NCBI RefSeq assembly: GCF_000010725.1
Contig: NC_013854.1
Coordinates: forward strand, 434,001 to 498,000
Length of the DNA: 64,000 nt
Reading direction: 5' to 3'
From: Azospirillum sp. B510
Lineage (GTDB): Bacteria; Pseudomonadota; Alphaproteobacteria; Azospirillales; Azospirillaceae
A program made the translations under genes and the position numbers. Under the pieces are notes generated by a model that was not told where the DNA came from, did no database searches, and worked only from the letters and a program-made list of their open reading frames with translations. Shown piece after piece: positions 33,578-43,227 of the stretch (positions are counted from its first letter, which is position 1; every line of letters starts with the position of its first letter).

Positions 33578-35470
33578 ATGGAAGCAAGCATGGACGAGCG
33601 GGAGCAGGCGGCAAAGCTGCGCGCGCTCGCGCTGGGGGCGCTGGGTGTCGTCTATGGCGACATCGGCACCAGCCCGCTCTACACGCTGCGCGAATGCCTG
33701 ACCGAGGGCGGCGGCTTCCCGCTGGTGCCGGAGGTCATTCTGGGCGTGCTGTCACTGATCTTCTGGGCGCTGATCATCACGGTGACGGTGAAGTATGTCG
33801 TCTTCATCATGCGCGCCGACAACCAGGGCGAGGGCGGCATCCTGGCGCTGACCGCTCTGGCTCTGCGCGGCATGCGGCCGGGGCACCGGCGCACCGGGGT
33901 CGTCATGGCGATCGGCGTGATGGGCGCCTCGCTGTTCTACGGCGACAGCCTGATCACCCCAGCCGTTTCGGTGTTGAGCGCCGTGGAGGGGCTGCATGTC
34001 GTCGCCCCCGCCCTGGACGCCTATGTCATCCCGATCACCCTGACCATCCTGGTCGGGCTGTTCGTGTTGCAGCGGTTCGGCACGGAGAGCGTCGGCAAGC
34101 TGTTCGGGCCGGTGATGATGGTCTGGTTCCTGACGCTGGCGGCGCTGGGCATCGGCCAGATCGTTCGCTATCCCGCCGTGCTTGGGGCGATCTGGCCCGG
34201 CCATGCGGTGGAGATGCTGTCCCAGCACGGCTGGCACGGCTTTCTTCTGCTGGGGTCCGTGGTGCTGGCGGTGACGGGCGCCGAGGCGCTCTATGCCGAC
34301 ATGGGCCATTTCGGCCGCAAGCCGATCCGTTGGGCCTGGTACGTCATCGTGCTGCCGTCGCTGCTGCTGTGCTATTTCGGCCAAGGCGCCCTGCTGCTGC
34401 ACGAACCGCAAGCGATCGAGAATCCCTTCTTCCATCTGGCGCCGGAATGGGCGCAGGTGCCGCTGCTGCTGATGGCCACCGCCGCCACCGTCATCGCCGG
34501 GCAGGCGGTGATCTCCGGCGCCTATTCGGTGACGCTGCAAGCGATGCATCTGCGCTATCTGCCGCGGATGGAGGTTCGCCACACCTCGGAGCATGAGAAG
34601 GGCCAGATCTACATGCCGCAGCTCAACTGGCTGCTGCTGGCCGGCGTCCTCCTGCTGGTACTGAGCTTCCGCACCTCCAGCAACCTCGCCGCCGCCTACG
34701 GCATCGCGGTGACCGGCACCATGGTGGCGACCACGCTGCTGGCCTACAAGGTGGCGCGTTCGCTCGGCCGCTGGAAGCTGTGGCAGGCGGTGCTGGCGCT
34801 GGCGGTGTTCCTGACCGTCGACATGGCCCTGTTCCTGGCCAATCTGGTCAAGGTCGAGGAGGGCGGCTGGTTCCCGCTGGTGGTCGGCGCGCTGGTCTTC
34901 CTGCTGATGGCGACCTGGCGGCGCGGTCGCGAGGTGGTGCGCAAGCGGCTGTCCGAGGATGCGCTGCCCTTCGACATGCTGCTGGAGCGGCTGAAGAGCG
35001 GGTCGGTGCAGCGGGTGCCGGGAACCGCCGTCTTCCTGACCGGCAACCCGCGCGGCCTGCCGCCGGGGCTGCTGCACAGCATGAAGCATTACAAGGTGCT
35101 GCATCAGCGCGTGGTTCTGCTGACCGTCGACATCGAGGATGTGCCCCATGTGCCGGACGACCAGCGTTTCGAGCTGAAGGCGCTGTCCGCCGGCTTCTTC
35201 CGGCTGATCGTCCATTTCGGCTTCAAGGACGAGCCGGACATCCCGCAGGCGCTGGAGATCCGGCGCATTCCGGGATTGCCGTTCGAGCCGATGGAGACGA
35301 CCTATTTCGTCAGCCGCGAGACGCTGATCCGCAGCCATGGCAAGGCCGGCCTGCCGCGCTGGCAGGAGCCGCTGTTCATCTTCCTGTCGAAACTGTCGTC
35401 GAGCGCGTCGGAATATTTCTGCATCCCGCCCAACCGCGTGGTCGAACTGGGCATGCAGCTGGAAATCTGA
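33578..35470 (+). CDS. kup: Kup-type potassium uptake protein
   Basis: A 630-aa transporter from ATG 33578 (33590 is a second possible start); the long frame upstream is not family-like. It opens LRALALGALGVVYGDIGTSP, the invariant Kup signature, and has GEGGILALTALA, ASLFYGDSLITPAVSVLSAVE and GAYSVTLQAMHLRYLPRM. About twelve membrane segments are followed by a cytosolic C-terminal domain (RVPGTAVFLTGNPRGLPPGLL and on to the end). It is a low-to-moderate-affinity K+/H+ symporter of the inner membrane. No partner gene adjoins it. The stop is followed by a 158-bp gap with 14-bp imperfect repeats. Confidence 0.95.
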   Translation: MEASMDEREQAAKLRALALGALGVVYGDIGTSPLYTLRECLTEGGGFPLVPEVILGVLSLIFWALIITVTVKYVVFIMRADNQGEGGILALTALALRGMRPGHRRTGVVMAIGVMGASLFYGDSLITPAVSVLSAVEGLHVVAPALDAYVIPITLTILVGLFVLQRFGTESVGKLFGPVMMVWFLTLAALGIGQIVRYPAVLGAIWPGHAVEMLSQHGWHGFLLLGSVVLAVTGAEALYADMGHFGRKPIRWAWYVIVLPSLLLCYFGQGALLLHEPQAIENPFFHLAPEWAQVPLLLMATAATVIAGQAVISGAYSVTLQAMHLRYLPRMEVRHTSEHEKGQIYMPQLNWLLLAGVLLLVLSFRTSSNLAAAYGIAVTGTMVATTLLAYKVARSLGRWKLWQAVLALAVFLTVDMALFLANLVKVEEGGWFPLVVGALVFLLMATWRRGREVVRKRLSEDALPFDMLLERLKSGSVQRVPGTAVFLTGNPRGLPPGLLHSMKHYKVLHQRVVLLTVDIEDVPHVPDDQRFELKALSAGFFRLIVHFGFKDEPDIPQALEIRRIPGLPFEPMETTYFVSRETLIRSHGKAGLPRWQEPLFIFLSKLSSSASEYFCIPPNRVVELGMQLEI

Positions 35471-35596
35471 CGCGACGTCCGCTGGGCAAACTCTGCCGGA
35501 CAGACTTTGCCGACGACATGGCCGACCGGGCGGCGGGCGGGGCAGCTTCTGCCGCTCCCGCCCGCAAGATCACCCGCCTCATGCCGCTACCGGCCA

Positions 35597-35638
35597 GTCT
35601 TCACCAAGTGGTCTTCACCGGACAGCCTTCACCAGACG
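35597..35638. repeat. Imperfect 14-bp tandem triplication at a gene end
   Basis: Three 14-bp units at 35597, 35611 and 35625 share G[TC]CTTCACC. The last covers the stop codon of the minus-strand 84-aa gene (35629-35631). Confidence 0.7.
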
Positions 35639-35883
35639 ATCGACACCGGCGGCTTGTAGGCGGAGGCGGCGAACATCTGCCGCACCGCCAGTTCCAGCTT
35701 GATCTGCGCCTCCGACTTCTTGACGAAGGACAGGTCGATGTCGCCCAGGGACTTCACCACGCAGCCGGAGCGGCTGAGGTTGCGGAGCGCCGCCTGGGAC
35801 GATTGCTGTTTCTCCTCGGGGATGGCGGTGATCGTGGCCGATCCCTCCGGCGGCCGGACGACGTAAAGGTCGAATTTCGGCAT
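35629..35883 (-). CDS. Hypothetical 84-aa protein
   Basis: An 84-aa soluble protein starting MPKFDLYVVRPPEGSATITA, with a GGAGAG Shine-Dalgarno eight bases before the ATG. No signal or membrane segment is visible. It is predicted to be mixed alpha/beta, ending with LAVRQMFAASAYKPPVSIVW. I recognise no motif. It is the downstream partner of a lipoprotein gene's opposite... neighbour region only in the sense that both lie on the minus strand (lipoprotein at 35967-36563); the direction places this gene downstream of it with an 83-bp gap. Confidence 0.6.
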   Translation of the reverse strand: MPKFDLYVVRPPEGSATITAIPEEKQQSSQAALRNLSRSGCVVKSLGDIDLSFVKKSEAQIKLELAVRQMFAASAYKPPVSIVW

Positions 35884-35966
35884 GGGCACTCTCCGTTGTG
35901 ACGAAATGTCGGGTGCCTCGTCGCAAGAGCCGGGCCAACTGTCATGGTCCAACCGTCACGAACCGA

Positions 35967-36563
35967 TCAGCGCCGGACCATCGGCGCCAGATCCTTGCGG
36001 ATGCCGGCGTCGAGCCGGGCGTTCAGGTCCTCCATCATCCGGCGGGTGATGTCGAGGAAGGTGGCCTCGCGGTCGGCCAGCGAGATGTTCTCCGCCACGC
36101 TCATGGAATGGGTGACGGTGGCGCGGGTCACGCCGCGGAAGCCGCCATTGCCGCTGTCCGGCACCTCGCCGGTGATCTCGACCTCGATCCGGCCGTCGTA
36201 GCGCTGGGCCTGATCGTTGGTGAAATAGCCGGTGATGCCGGTCTTGGTCGGCAGTTGGACCTCGACGATGCTGGCGTCGCGGATGGTGACGCGCACGCGG
36301 CCAGTGCCGCCGCCCGTCTGCAACCGCTCCGCCGCCCAGCGCCGCACCGCCTCGGCCGGCGGAACGGCGGAACGGCCCTCCACATGCTTGCCCCCGATCG
36401 GACGGTAGGCGTCGACCACGTCGATGCCGCCGGCGTTCAGCACGATCGGCCCGAAATTGGAGAAGTCGATGGGGCGCGGCGCCGGCCGGGGCGGTGTGCT
36501 CTGGCAGGCGGCGAGCAGGAGGGTGGCCGTTCCGGCGGCAAGGGCAAGGCGGCGCGACAGCAT
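35967..36563 (-). CDS. Putative lipoprotein
   Basis: A 198-aa protein: signal peptide MLSRRLALAAGTATLLLAAC with lipobox LLAAC at the end, so Cys20 is lipidated. Mature chain starts with a Pro-rich linker, then IDFSNFGPIVLNAGGIDVVD and repeating beta-strand-rich segments (RVRVTIRDASIVEVQLPTKT; DGRIEVEITGEV). The C-terminal FLDITRRMMEDLNARLDAGI is helical. I recognise no named domain. Similar short lipoproteins with a double beta-like body occur in this class. No neighbour gives a clue; hslO lies 114 bp upstream on the same strand. Confidence 0.7.
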   Translation of the reverse strand: MLSRRLALAAGTATLLLAACQSTPPRPAPRPIDFSNFGPIVLNAGGIDVVDAYRPIGGKHVEGRSAVPPAEAVRRWAAERLQTGGGTGRVRVTIRDASIVEVQLPTKTGITGYFTNDQAQRYDGRIEVEITGEVPDSGNGGFRGVTRATVTHSMSVAENISLADREATFLDITRRMMEDLNARLDAGIRKDLAPMVRR

Positions 36564-36677
36564 GATTGCTCCGGGTGAGGGGCTGGAGGTCGGCGGATAA
36601 GGGAAAGGGCGCGGCGCGGACGCCGCGCCCCCATGAACGCGCTGGTGCGGGAGCCTATTCCCAAGCGGGAAAAGGGA

Positions 36678-37619
36678 TCAGGCGGCGGGACCATACACGC
36701 GGTCGAGATCCGCGTCGGTGAAGTGGTAGTCGGTCGAACAGAACTGGCAGGTCACCTCGACCCGGCCATCGTCGATCTTCAACTCCTGCACCTCTTCGCG
36801 GGGCAGGCTGCGCAGCATGGTCTCCACCCGCTCGCGCGAGCAGCGGCAGCCGAAGCGCAGGGCATGGCCGTCATAGACGCGCACCCCGTCCTCATGGAAC
36901 AGGCGATAGAGCAGGTCGGCGGCCGGCAGCTCGGTCGACAGCAGTTCATCGCCGGACACGCTGGCCATCAGCGCCATGGCGCGGCGCCAATCGTCCTCGT
37001 TGTCCGATGCGGTCAGACCCTGTTCCTGCGGCAGGCGCTGGATCATGATGCCGCCGGTGCGCCATGGCCCGAAGGAGCCGTCCGGCAGCGCCGCGCGGTC
37101 GACCGAGACGGTCAGGCCGGTGTCGATCTGCTCGGATTGGCGGAAGTAATGCTGGACGCAGTCGGTCAGCGTCTTGCCATACAGCTCGACGATGCCCTGG
37201 TAGCGGTCGGTATCGGGCCCCTGGTCCACCGTGAAGGCGATGTAGCCCTTGCCCAGCAGTGCCGCGGCCGGGGCGATGTCGACATCCCGCTCGGCCTTGG
37301 CCAGCGCTTCCGGATCGAACTGGGCGTAGGCGCGCACGTCACCGACCGAGGTGACGTCGGCCACCATCAGGCGGATCGGACCGTCGCCCTTGGTTTGCAG
37401 GGTGAAGATGCCCTCGTATTTCAGCATGCTGGCGAGCAGCACGGCCAGCGTCGCCGTCTCCGCCAGGAAGCGGGCGACGGTGGGCGGATAATCGTGGCGG
37501 GTCAGGATCTCGTCGATCGCCGGCCCCAGCTTGACGATGCGGCCGCGCAGGCGCGACGCCTCGATCTGGAACGGCAGGACGAAATCATCGGTGAGCGGGC
37601 GGACGGACGGATCGTCCAT
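36678..37619 (-). CDS. hslO: Redox-regulated chaperone Hsp33
   Basis: A 313-aa cytosolic chaperone. The ATG at 37619 is chosen because AAGGA ends nine bases before it; ATG 37628 is too close to that motif. It starts SVRPLTDDFVLPFQIEASRL, then LLASMLKYEGIFTLQTKGDG, and GDVRAYAQFDPEALAK. The C-terminal redox switch has the four zinc-binding cysteines in FGCRCSRERV (CxC) and TCQFCSTDYHF (CxxC). On oxidation zinc is lost and the protein binds unfolding clients. It follows argF and argD downstream in the same direction as a common alphaproteobacterial block (argD-argF-hslO). Confidence 0.96.
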   Translation of the reverse strand: MDDPSVRPLTDDFVLPFQIEASRLRGRIVKLGPAIDEILTRHDYPPTVARFLAETATLAVLLASMLKYEGIFTLQTKGDGPIRLMVADVTSVGDVRAYAQFDPEALAKAERDVDIAPAAALLGKGYIAFTVDQGPDTDRYQGIVELYGKTLTDCVQHYFRQSEQIDTGLTVSVDRAALPDGSFGPWRTGGIMIQRLPQEQGLTASDNEDDWRRAMALMASVSGDELLSTELPAADLLYRLFHEDGVRVYDGHALRFGCRCSRERVETMLRSLPREEVQELKIDDGRVEVTCQFCSTDYHFTDADLDRVYGPAA

Positions 37620-37721
37620 AGGGCGCATTCCTTAAGACAGAGACCGGTGATGCGGGCGTAGGGCCGAAGATCGGGGCGGGCAGGGGGCTAATCAAGGGCG
37701 GCAGGGCACCCATGCGAGTTC

Positions 37722-37749
37722 GGCCCTCCCCCGGCGGCGGGAGAGGGCC
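37722..37749. terminator. Palindromic hairpin between argF and hslO
   Basis: GGCCCTCCCCC and GGGAGAGGGCC arms flank GGCGGC in the gap between argF (ends 37787) and hslO (starts 37619), both on the minus strand. It belongs to the GGGAGAGGG hairpin family and may end the argDF transcript or lie between operon members. No long T-run. Confidence 0.45.
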
Positions 37750-37786
37750 AAACAAAGCGTGGCGTGTCAGTGTTGGACGTGGAGCG

Positions 37787-38731
37787 TCAGTCCAGCACGC
37801 CCATGCACCAGCCGAGGATGGCCTTCTGGGCGTGCAGGCGGTTCTCCGCCTCGTCCCAGACCACCGAATGGCGGCCGTCGATCACGCCGTCGGTCACCTC
37901 CTCGTTCCGGTGGGCCGGCAGGCAGTGCATGAACAGCGCATCATGGTGGGCGTGCGCCATCAGCGCCTCGTTCACCTGATAGGGGGCGAGGATCGCCGCG
38001 CGTTCATCCACGTCGGTGTTGTGCATCGAGGCCCAGGCGTCGGTGATGACGCAGTCGACCCCGCGCACCGCCTCTTCCGGCGATTCGGTGACGACCAGAC
38101 GGCCGCCGCCCTCGCGCTCCGCCCAGGCCAGCAGCTCCGGCGACGGACCATAGACGCTCGGGCAGGCCAGACGCATCTCGAAGCCGAAGCGGACGGCGGC
38201 ATGCGCCCAGCTGACGGCGACATTGTTGCAGTCGCCGATCCAGGCCACGGTCCGGCCGCCGATCGGACCGCGATGCTCCTCGAAGGTCATCAGGTCGGCC
38301 ATGATCTGGCAGGGGTGGGTCTGGTCGGTCAGGCCGTTGATGATCGGGATGCTGGCATGGGCCGCCAGCTCATGCACCCGCTCCTCGCCGGTGGTGCGGA
38401 CCATCACCGCGTCGACGAAGCGCGACAGCACGCGGGCGGTGTCGCCGATGGTCTCGCCGCGGCCGAGCTGCATGTCGTCGGGCTTCAGCACCACGACATT
38501 GCCGCCGAACTGCTGCATGCCGACCTCGAACGACACGCGGGTGCGGGTCGAGGGCTTCTCGAAAATGAGGGCGAGCGAACGGCCGGCCAGCAGGGTGGAA
38601 TGGGCCAGCCGGTCCTTCTTCAGGTCGGCCTTGATACGGACGGCATGGTCGAGCAGGCGGCGCAGGGTGGCGCCGTCCATCCGGTCGATATCGAGGAAAT
38701 GCCGAACGCTGTTGTTGTCGTCCCCACTCAT
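37787..38731 (-). CDS. argF: Ornithine carbamoyltransferase
   Basis: A 314-aa enzyme from ATG 38731. It makes citrulline from ornithine and carbamoyl phosphate in arginine synthesis. The carbamoyl-phosphate site [48 protein letters not shown], and the ornithine-site [13 protein letters not shown] are all intact. Its start overlaps the stop of argD as ATGA, so the two are translationally coupled. Length is typical. Confidence 0.97.
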   Translation of the reverse strand: MSGDDNNSVRHFLDIDRMDGATLRRLLDHAVRIKADLKKDRLAHSTLLAGRSLALIFEKPSTRTRVSFEVGMQQFGGNVVVLKPDDMQLGRGETIGDTARVLSRFVDAVMVRTTGEERVHELAAHASIPIINGLTDQTHPCQIMADLMTFEEHRGPIGGRTVAWIGDCNNVAVSWAHAAVRFGFEMRLACPSVYGPSPELLAWAEREGGGRLVVTESPEEAVRGVDCVITDAWASMHNTDVDERAAILAPYQVNEALMAHAHHDALFMHCLPAHRNEEVTDGVIDGRHSVVWDEAENRLHAQKAILGWCMGVLD

Positions 38732-39936
38732 CCCACACACTCCTGGGCCGTCCGGTCGAGAATCCCGACGGCTTCGTTCACTTCGGCTTCGCCGATGGTC
38801 AGGGGCGGTAGCAGCCGCACCACATTGTCGCCGGCCGGAACCGCCAGCAGGCCGTTGGCGCGCAGCTTCGCCACCACCTCGCCCACCGGCTGGCCCAGCT
38901 TCAGGCCCAGCATCAGGCCCTGGCCGCGCAGGTCCAGGAACATCGCCGGATGCTTGGCGATCAGCTCCTCCAGGCGCGCGCGCGCATAGCCGGCGGTCTT
39001 CCGCACCTCGTCGAGGAAGCCGGGCGCCAGCATCACGTCCAGCACGGCGTTGCCGACGGCGGTCGCCAGCGGGTTGCCGCCATAGGTCGAGCCGTGGGTG
39101 CCGGCGGTCATGCCCGCCGCCGCGCGCTCGGTCGCCAGGCAGGCGCCGAGCGGGAAGCCGCCGCCGATGCCCTTGGCGACGCACATGACGTCCGGCGTGA
39201 TACCGGCCCATTCATGGGCGAACAGCTTGCCGGTGCGGCCCATGCCGCACTGGATCTCGTCGAGGAACAGCAGCAGGCCATGCTCGTCGCACAGCGCGCG
39301 CAAGCCGCGCAGGAACTCCACCGAGCCGGCGCGGATGCCGCCCTCGCCCTGGATCGGCTCGACGCAGATGCCGCCGGTGGCGGGGGTGATCGCGGCGCGC
39401 ACGGCGTCGAGGTCGCCGAAGGGCACCTGGTCGAAGCCGTCCAGCAGCGGGTCGAAGCCATGCACCAGCTTCTCCTGCTTGGCGGCCGAGATGGCGCCCA
39501 GCGTGCGGCCGTGGAAGGCCTGCTCGAAGGTGATGATGCGGTTCTTCTGCGGGTTGCCGCTGTCATAATGGTACTTGCGGACGGTCTTGGCGCCGCATTC
39601 CCATGCCTCCGCACCGGAGTTGGTGAAGAACACGGTGTCGGCGAAGGTGACCTCGGTCAGGCGCTTGCCCAGGCTCTCCTGCCCGGCGACGCGGAACAGG
39701 TTGGAGGTGTGCCACAGCTTCCCCGCCTGCTCGGTTAGCTTTTCCACCAGATAGGGATGCGCGTGACCCAGGGCGTTCACCGCGACGCCGGCGGCGAAGT
39801 CGAGGAATCGTCGCCCGTCGGTCGCGTAGAGATACGGACCTTCACCGCGCTCGAAAACGACATCGGCGCGGGCGTATGTGGGCATAACGACGGGGATCAC
39901 GGTTCGGTCTCCCAAAATGGAAAAGCCGGCGGTCAT
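38728..39936 (-). CDS. argD: Acetylornithine aminotransferase
   Basis: A 402-aa class III PLP aminotransferase; a start at 39885 ([16 protein letters not shown]) is possible and matches many homologues better, while 39936 adds 17 residues. Cofactor and substrate motifs include [64 protein letters not shown] and the PLP-binding lysine in [16 protein letters not shown]. It converts N-acetylglutamate semialdehyde to acetylornithine. It overlaps argF by 4 bp. The permease gene begins its own frame 87 bp upstream. Confidence 0.96.
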   Translation of the reverse strand: MTAGFSILGDRTVIPVVMPTYARADVVFERGEGPYLYATDGRRFLDFAAGVAVNALGHAHPYLVEKLTEQAGKLWHTSNLFRVAGQESLGKRLTEVTFADTVFFTNSGAEAWECGAKTVRKYHYDSGNPQKNRIITFEQAFHGRTLGAISAAKQEKLVHGFDPLLDGFDQVPFGDLDAVRAAITPATGGICVEPIQGEGGIRAGSVEFLRGLRALCDEHGLLLFLDEIQCGMGRTGKLFAHEWAGITPDVMCVAKGIGGGFPLGACLATERAAAGMTAGTHGSTYGGNPLATAVGNAVLDVMLAPGFLDEVRKTAGYARARLEELIAKHPAMFLDLRGQGLMLGLKLGQPVGEVVAKLRANGLLAVPAGDNVVRLLPPLTIGEAEVNEAVGILDRTAQECVG

Positions 39937-40023
39937 GGTTGGCCGCCGGGAACGGCAAATATCCGGAGATTGATGGGTTCTGTCAACGGACAGGTCGGAA
40001 AAGACGCAAGCGACGCGGAAACT

Positions 40024-40827
40024 TCACGCCTTCAGCTTGTAGCCGGTCTTGAACATGCGCCAGGCCAGCCACCAGAGCCCGGCATTCACCGCCAGCATCA
40101 CCACGACCCCCAGCCAGCGCGACCCGTCGGACGTGCCGATGAAGCCGTAGCGGAAGCCGTCGATCATGTAGAAGAAGGGGTCGAAATGGGCGACCCACCA
40201 GAAGACCGGCGGCAGCGTGTCGACCGAATAGAAGGTGCCGGACAGGAAGGACAGCGGCGTCACCACGAAGTTGGTCACCGCCGCGATGTTGTCGAACTTC
40301 TCCGACCAGACGCCGCCGACCAGCCCCAGCAGCGACAGCAGCATCGACGCCATCACCGCGTGGTACAGCACGAATCCGGGATTCGGCATATGCATCGGGA
40401 TCACCGCCCAGATGGCCAGCCCGGTGACCAGACCGACCACGACGCCGCGGGTGACGCCGCCGAAGACGAAGCCGCTGACCAGCTCCATCGGCGACAGCGG
40501 CGGCATCAGGATGTCGACGATGTTGCCCTGGACCTTGGCGATCACGACGGAGGAGGAGGTGTTGGCGAAGGCGTTCTGCACCATCGCCATCATGATCAGG
40601 CCCGGCGCCAGGAATTCCAGATAGGGGGTCGCGCCGACCATCCGCACCGCCGATCCCAGCGACAGGGCGAACACCGCGTAATAGAGCAGCGTCGTCACCA
40701 CCGGCGCCCAGATGGTCTGCTGGTGCACCTTGATGAAGCGCCGGACCTCGCGCGCGTAGAGCGTCCACAGGCCGATCCAGTTGACGGAACCGACGTTGCG
40801 CGGCATGGGAGGAAGGGGAAGGGTCAT
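40024..40827 (-). CDS. ABC-2 type transporter permease
   Basis: A 267-aa protein from ATG 40827 (40806 is an alternative). After a cytosolic segment WIGLWTLYAREVRRFIKVHQ, typical of the YadH/ABC-2 family, six hydrophobic segments follow, with PYLEFLAPGLIMMAMVQNAF and PLSFLSGTFYSVDTLPPVFW as signatures. It would export a drug, lipid or polysaccharide precursor with an ATPase partner, but no ATP-binding subunit is adjacent, so the pair is split. It lies just upstream of argD, a position seen in related genomes from memory. Confidence 0.88.
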   Translation of the reverse strand: MTLPLPPMPRNVGSVNWIGLWTLYAREVRRFIKVHQQTIWAPVVTTLLYYAVFALSLGSAVRMVGATPYLEFLAPGLIMMAMVQNAFANTSSSVVIAKVQGNIVDILMPPLSPMELVSGFVFGGVTRGVVVGLVTGLAIWAVIPMHMPNPGFVLYHAVMASMLLSLLGLVGGVWSEKFDNIAAVTNFVVTPLSFLSGTFYSVDTLPPVFWWVAHFDPFFYMIDGFRYGFIGTSDGSRWLGVVVMLAVNAGLWWLAWRMFKTGYKLKA

Positions 40828-40949
40828 CGCGTCACAAACCGCCTGTGGGGCCGCCTGTCTGGCTGCCTGTTTGGGAACCGGCCGGAAAAGGCCACGGACT
40901 GTACGTGCGGCCGGTCCATCCGGCAACCGCCGCCGCCGAAGGGACTGCC

Positions 40950-41540
40950 ATGAACACCGACGACACGCGTTCCGTTCCCCCCGCCCGTTCGCCGGCGAGG
41001 ACGCCGCCGAAGCGGGTCACGCCGCGGTATCTGGAGAATGCGGCGCTGCATTACCTGGAGCGCTTCGCCAGTTCGACGTCCAACCTGCGCCGGGTGCTGA
41101 TGCGCAAGGTCGATCTGTCGGCCAAGGCCCATGGCACCGACCGCGAGGAGGGCGCGCGCTGGGTCGAGGAGCTGCTGGCCCGCTATGTCCGCAGCGGCCT
41201 GCTGAACGACGAGACCTATGCCCGCATGCGCACCGAAAGCCTGCACCGGCGCGGCGCCTCCACCCGGCTGATCGCCCGCAAGCTGGCCGGCAAGGGCATC
41301 GGCCGCGACGAGACCGACAAGGCGCTCGACAGCCTGCGCGAGGATGTCGGGCCGGATCTGGACCTGACCGCCGCGCTGGCGTTGGCGAAGCGGCGTCGGC
41401 TGGGACCCTACCGGCGGCCGGAGCAGCGCGAGTCGCACCGGGAGAAGGACATGGCGGCGCTGGGACGCGCCGGCTTCGGCTACGAGATCGCCCGGCGGGT
41501 GGTGGACGCGGAGGATCCGGACGAGCTGCCGGGGGAGTGA
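40950..41540 (+). CDS. recX: RecX-family regulatory protein
   Basis: A 196-aa alpha-helical protein from ATG 40950. The conserved opening YLENAALHYLERFASSTSNL and RRVLMRKVDLSAKAHGT, then LLARYVRSGLLNDETYARMR with the RxGxSxRLIxxKLxxKGI signature in RRGASTRLIARKLAGKGIG, mark the RecX repeats. RecX binds RecA filaments and limits recombination and SOS induction. recA is not in the window. No LexA box is visible upstream. It is divergent from the ABC permease. Confidence 0.9.
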   Translation: MNTDDTRSVPPARSPARTPPKRVTPRYLENAALHYLERFASSTSNLRRVLMRKVDLSAKAHGTDREEGARWVEELLARYVRSGLLNDETYARMRTESLHRRGASTRLIARKLAGKGIGRDETDKALDSLREDVGPDLDLTAALALAKRRRLGPYRRPEQRESHREKDMAALGRAGFGYEIARRVVDAEDPDELPGE

Positions 41541-41587
41541 GGGGGCCAACTTTTCAGGTCGCAACACCCTCCCCCGAAACGACGAAA

Positions 41588-41615
41588 CGCGCGGCACCCT
41601 TTCGGATGTCGCGCG
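41588..41615. terminator. Candidate bidirectional hairpin between recX and rpmB
   Basis: CGCGCGGCA (41588-41596) pairs with TGTCGCGCG (41607-41615) with one G-T pair and a 10-nt loop in a spacer between convergent genes. There is no strong T-run. Confidence 0.35.
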
Positions 41616-41726
41616 CCGCTCTCTTACCGGGAGTCGGAATCGTCCTGTACGCGTCCTAAATCTCATCTGCGGAGCGGCAAGCGCCCCGCCTCAGCACACC
41701 AACGCGCCCAAGAATCGGGGAAGCGA

Positions 41727-42026
41727 TCAGGCCGCGGCCTGCTGCTTCTCCTGCGCCTTGGAAATCCGCCGCTTGATGCGACGGGCGTCCAGGCTCAGCA
41801 CGGCGTCCTTCGCGTCGAGCAGGAAGGCGTCGAGGCCGCCCTTGTGCTCGATCGAGCGGATCGCGTTCACCGAGAGGCGCAGACGCACCAGCTGCCCCAG
41901 GCTGTCGCTCAGCAGCGACGTTTCCTGGAGGTTCGGCTGGAAGCGGCGGCGATTCTTGTTGTTGGCGTGGCTGACGTTGTTGCCAAACTGCGTGCCCTTG
42001 CCGGTCACGGAGCACCGACGTGCCAT
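41727..42026 (-). CDS. rpmB: 50S ribosomal protein L28
   Basis: A 99-aa basic protein starting [20 protein letters not shown], the L28 signature, then [20 protein letters not shown] and a C-terminal [16 protein letters not shown]. It is part of the large subunit near the exit site. It has its own promoter upstream. Length is as usual for alphaproteobacteria, which have a longer L28 tail than E. coli. Confidence 0.98.
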   Translation of the reverse strand: MARRCSVTGKGTQFGNNVSHANNKNRRRFQPNLQETSLLSDSLGQLVRLRLSVNAIRSIEHKGGLDAFLLDAKDAVLSLDARRIKRRISKAQEKQQAAA

Positions 42027-42093
42027 CGGACTGATCCTTTATTTTAGCAAATGAAACCCGGTAACGGACGGCCTGCCGCCCGAAGGAGGCCGC

Positions 42094-42123
42094 TATATAG
42101 TCGAACAAAAGCGCCGTCGTCAA
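42094..42123 (-). promoter_or_regulatory. Sigma-70-type promoter of rpmB
   Basis: On the minus strand TTGACG (42123-42118) and TATATA (42099-42094) are 18 bp apart, close to the -35/-10 consensus, 68 bp before the rpmB start codon. Among the clearest housekeeping promoters in the window. Confidence 0.7.
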
Positions 42124-42256
42124 GCCTGTCGTCAGACCGGGATCCGCGATGAAGCCATAAAAGGCCGAGTCGTCGCGGGCGTGTGGAGAGTCGAAACGCG
42201 GCGGCCTCTTCGTTCCGGTGAAGAGACGCGCCGCGCCAGTCTTGTCCTGACTGCTG

Positions 42257-42991
42257 TCAGTTCACGGTGGGGGAGGTCTTCGACGCCGGCTTGGCGGCGA
42301 CCGGCTTGGCGGCGCGGCGCGGCGCCGGCTTGGCGGCGGCCTTCGCCTCGGCGGCGATCGCCGCGGCGGGGGCGGCCGTCTCGGCCTTCACCGTTTCGAC
42401 CAGCTGCTGCACCGGGACCTCGGCCGGCTGGGCGGCCGGCTGGGCGGCTGGGGCGGCCGGGGCGGCGACGGTGGCGGCGACCGGGGTATCAACGACCGGG
42501 GCTTCGACGATCGGGGCCGGAGCGGCGGCCTCGGCTTTCGGGGTTTCGACCTCCGGCGTGGCAACGGCGGCCGGGGCCTCCGGGACCGTCACCGGCGCGG
42601 CCTTCGGCGCCGGCGCGGCCACGGGGGCGGCGACGGGGGCGGCAACCGGGGCAACATCGGCGGCCGGAATCGGCAGGGCGGTGATCTCGGCGGCGATCTT
42701 GCTGGAAACGTCCAGGAAGCTCTGCACGCTCTCGGTCACGCGGGCCTGGGTGGTTGAGAGCCAGTCGCGCTGCAAGGCGGCCAGATCGGCGGCGTTGCGG
42801 GCCTTGCCCAACCCGGCGGCCAGACGGCTGGCATCGGTGACCGAGGCGGTCACGCCGTCGAACCAACGGCGATAGCCGTCCTGCACCAGCGTGGCGACGC
42901 GGGCGGACTTGGCGGCGGCGGTGGCGGCGGTCGTCTGGGCGTTGGTCTTGAACAGGGTCAGGACGGCGGCGGGGGTCGGCTGAGCGGTCAT
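42257..42991 (-). CDS. Phasin family protein
   Basis: A 244-aa protein from ATG 42991. The N-terminal half is an amphipathic helical phasin domain (VLTLFKTNAQTTAATAAAKS, later LQRDWLSTTQARVTESVQSF), and the C-terminal half is Ala/Pro/Val-rich with VAAPVAAPVAAPAPKAAP and a Lys/Arg-rich end (APRRAAKPVAAKPASKTS). Phasins coat polyhydroxyalkanoate granules; the basic tail may bind DNA or help granule segregation, as in PhaF-type proteins. PHA synthase is not in the window. It is next to meaB, 237 bp away. Confidence 0.85.
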   Translation of the reverse strand: MTAQPTPAAVLTLFKTNAQTTAATAAAKSARVATLVQDGYRRWFDGVTASVTDASRLAAGLGKARNAADLAALQRDWLSTTQARVTESVQSFLDVSSKIAAEITALPIPAADVAPVAAPVAAPVAAPAPKAAPVTVPEAPAAVATPEVETPKAEAAAPAPIVEAPVVDTPVAATVAAPAAPAAQPAAQPAEVPVQQLVETVKAETAAPAAAIAAEAKAAAKPAPRRAAKPVAAKPASKTSPTVN

Positions 42992-43227
42992 GGCGTTGTC
43001 TCCCGTAGGTGAAGGCGCGTTGGCGGAAACGGAAAGGCCGCTCCGGCGTAACCCCAGGAGACCGCGGGCACCCCGGCCCAAGCGATATGATCGATTCGGC
43101 CGAATCGGCACAGATCGCCCCTTTCCCGCCCGATGCAGGATAGCCCTACGGCTGCTGCGGCGCAACGGATTTGTTGCGGTGCAACATGAGCGGGACGACT
43201 TATACGCCGCCGGATCCGGCGGTTTCC

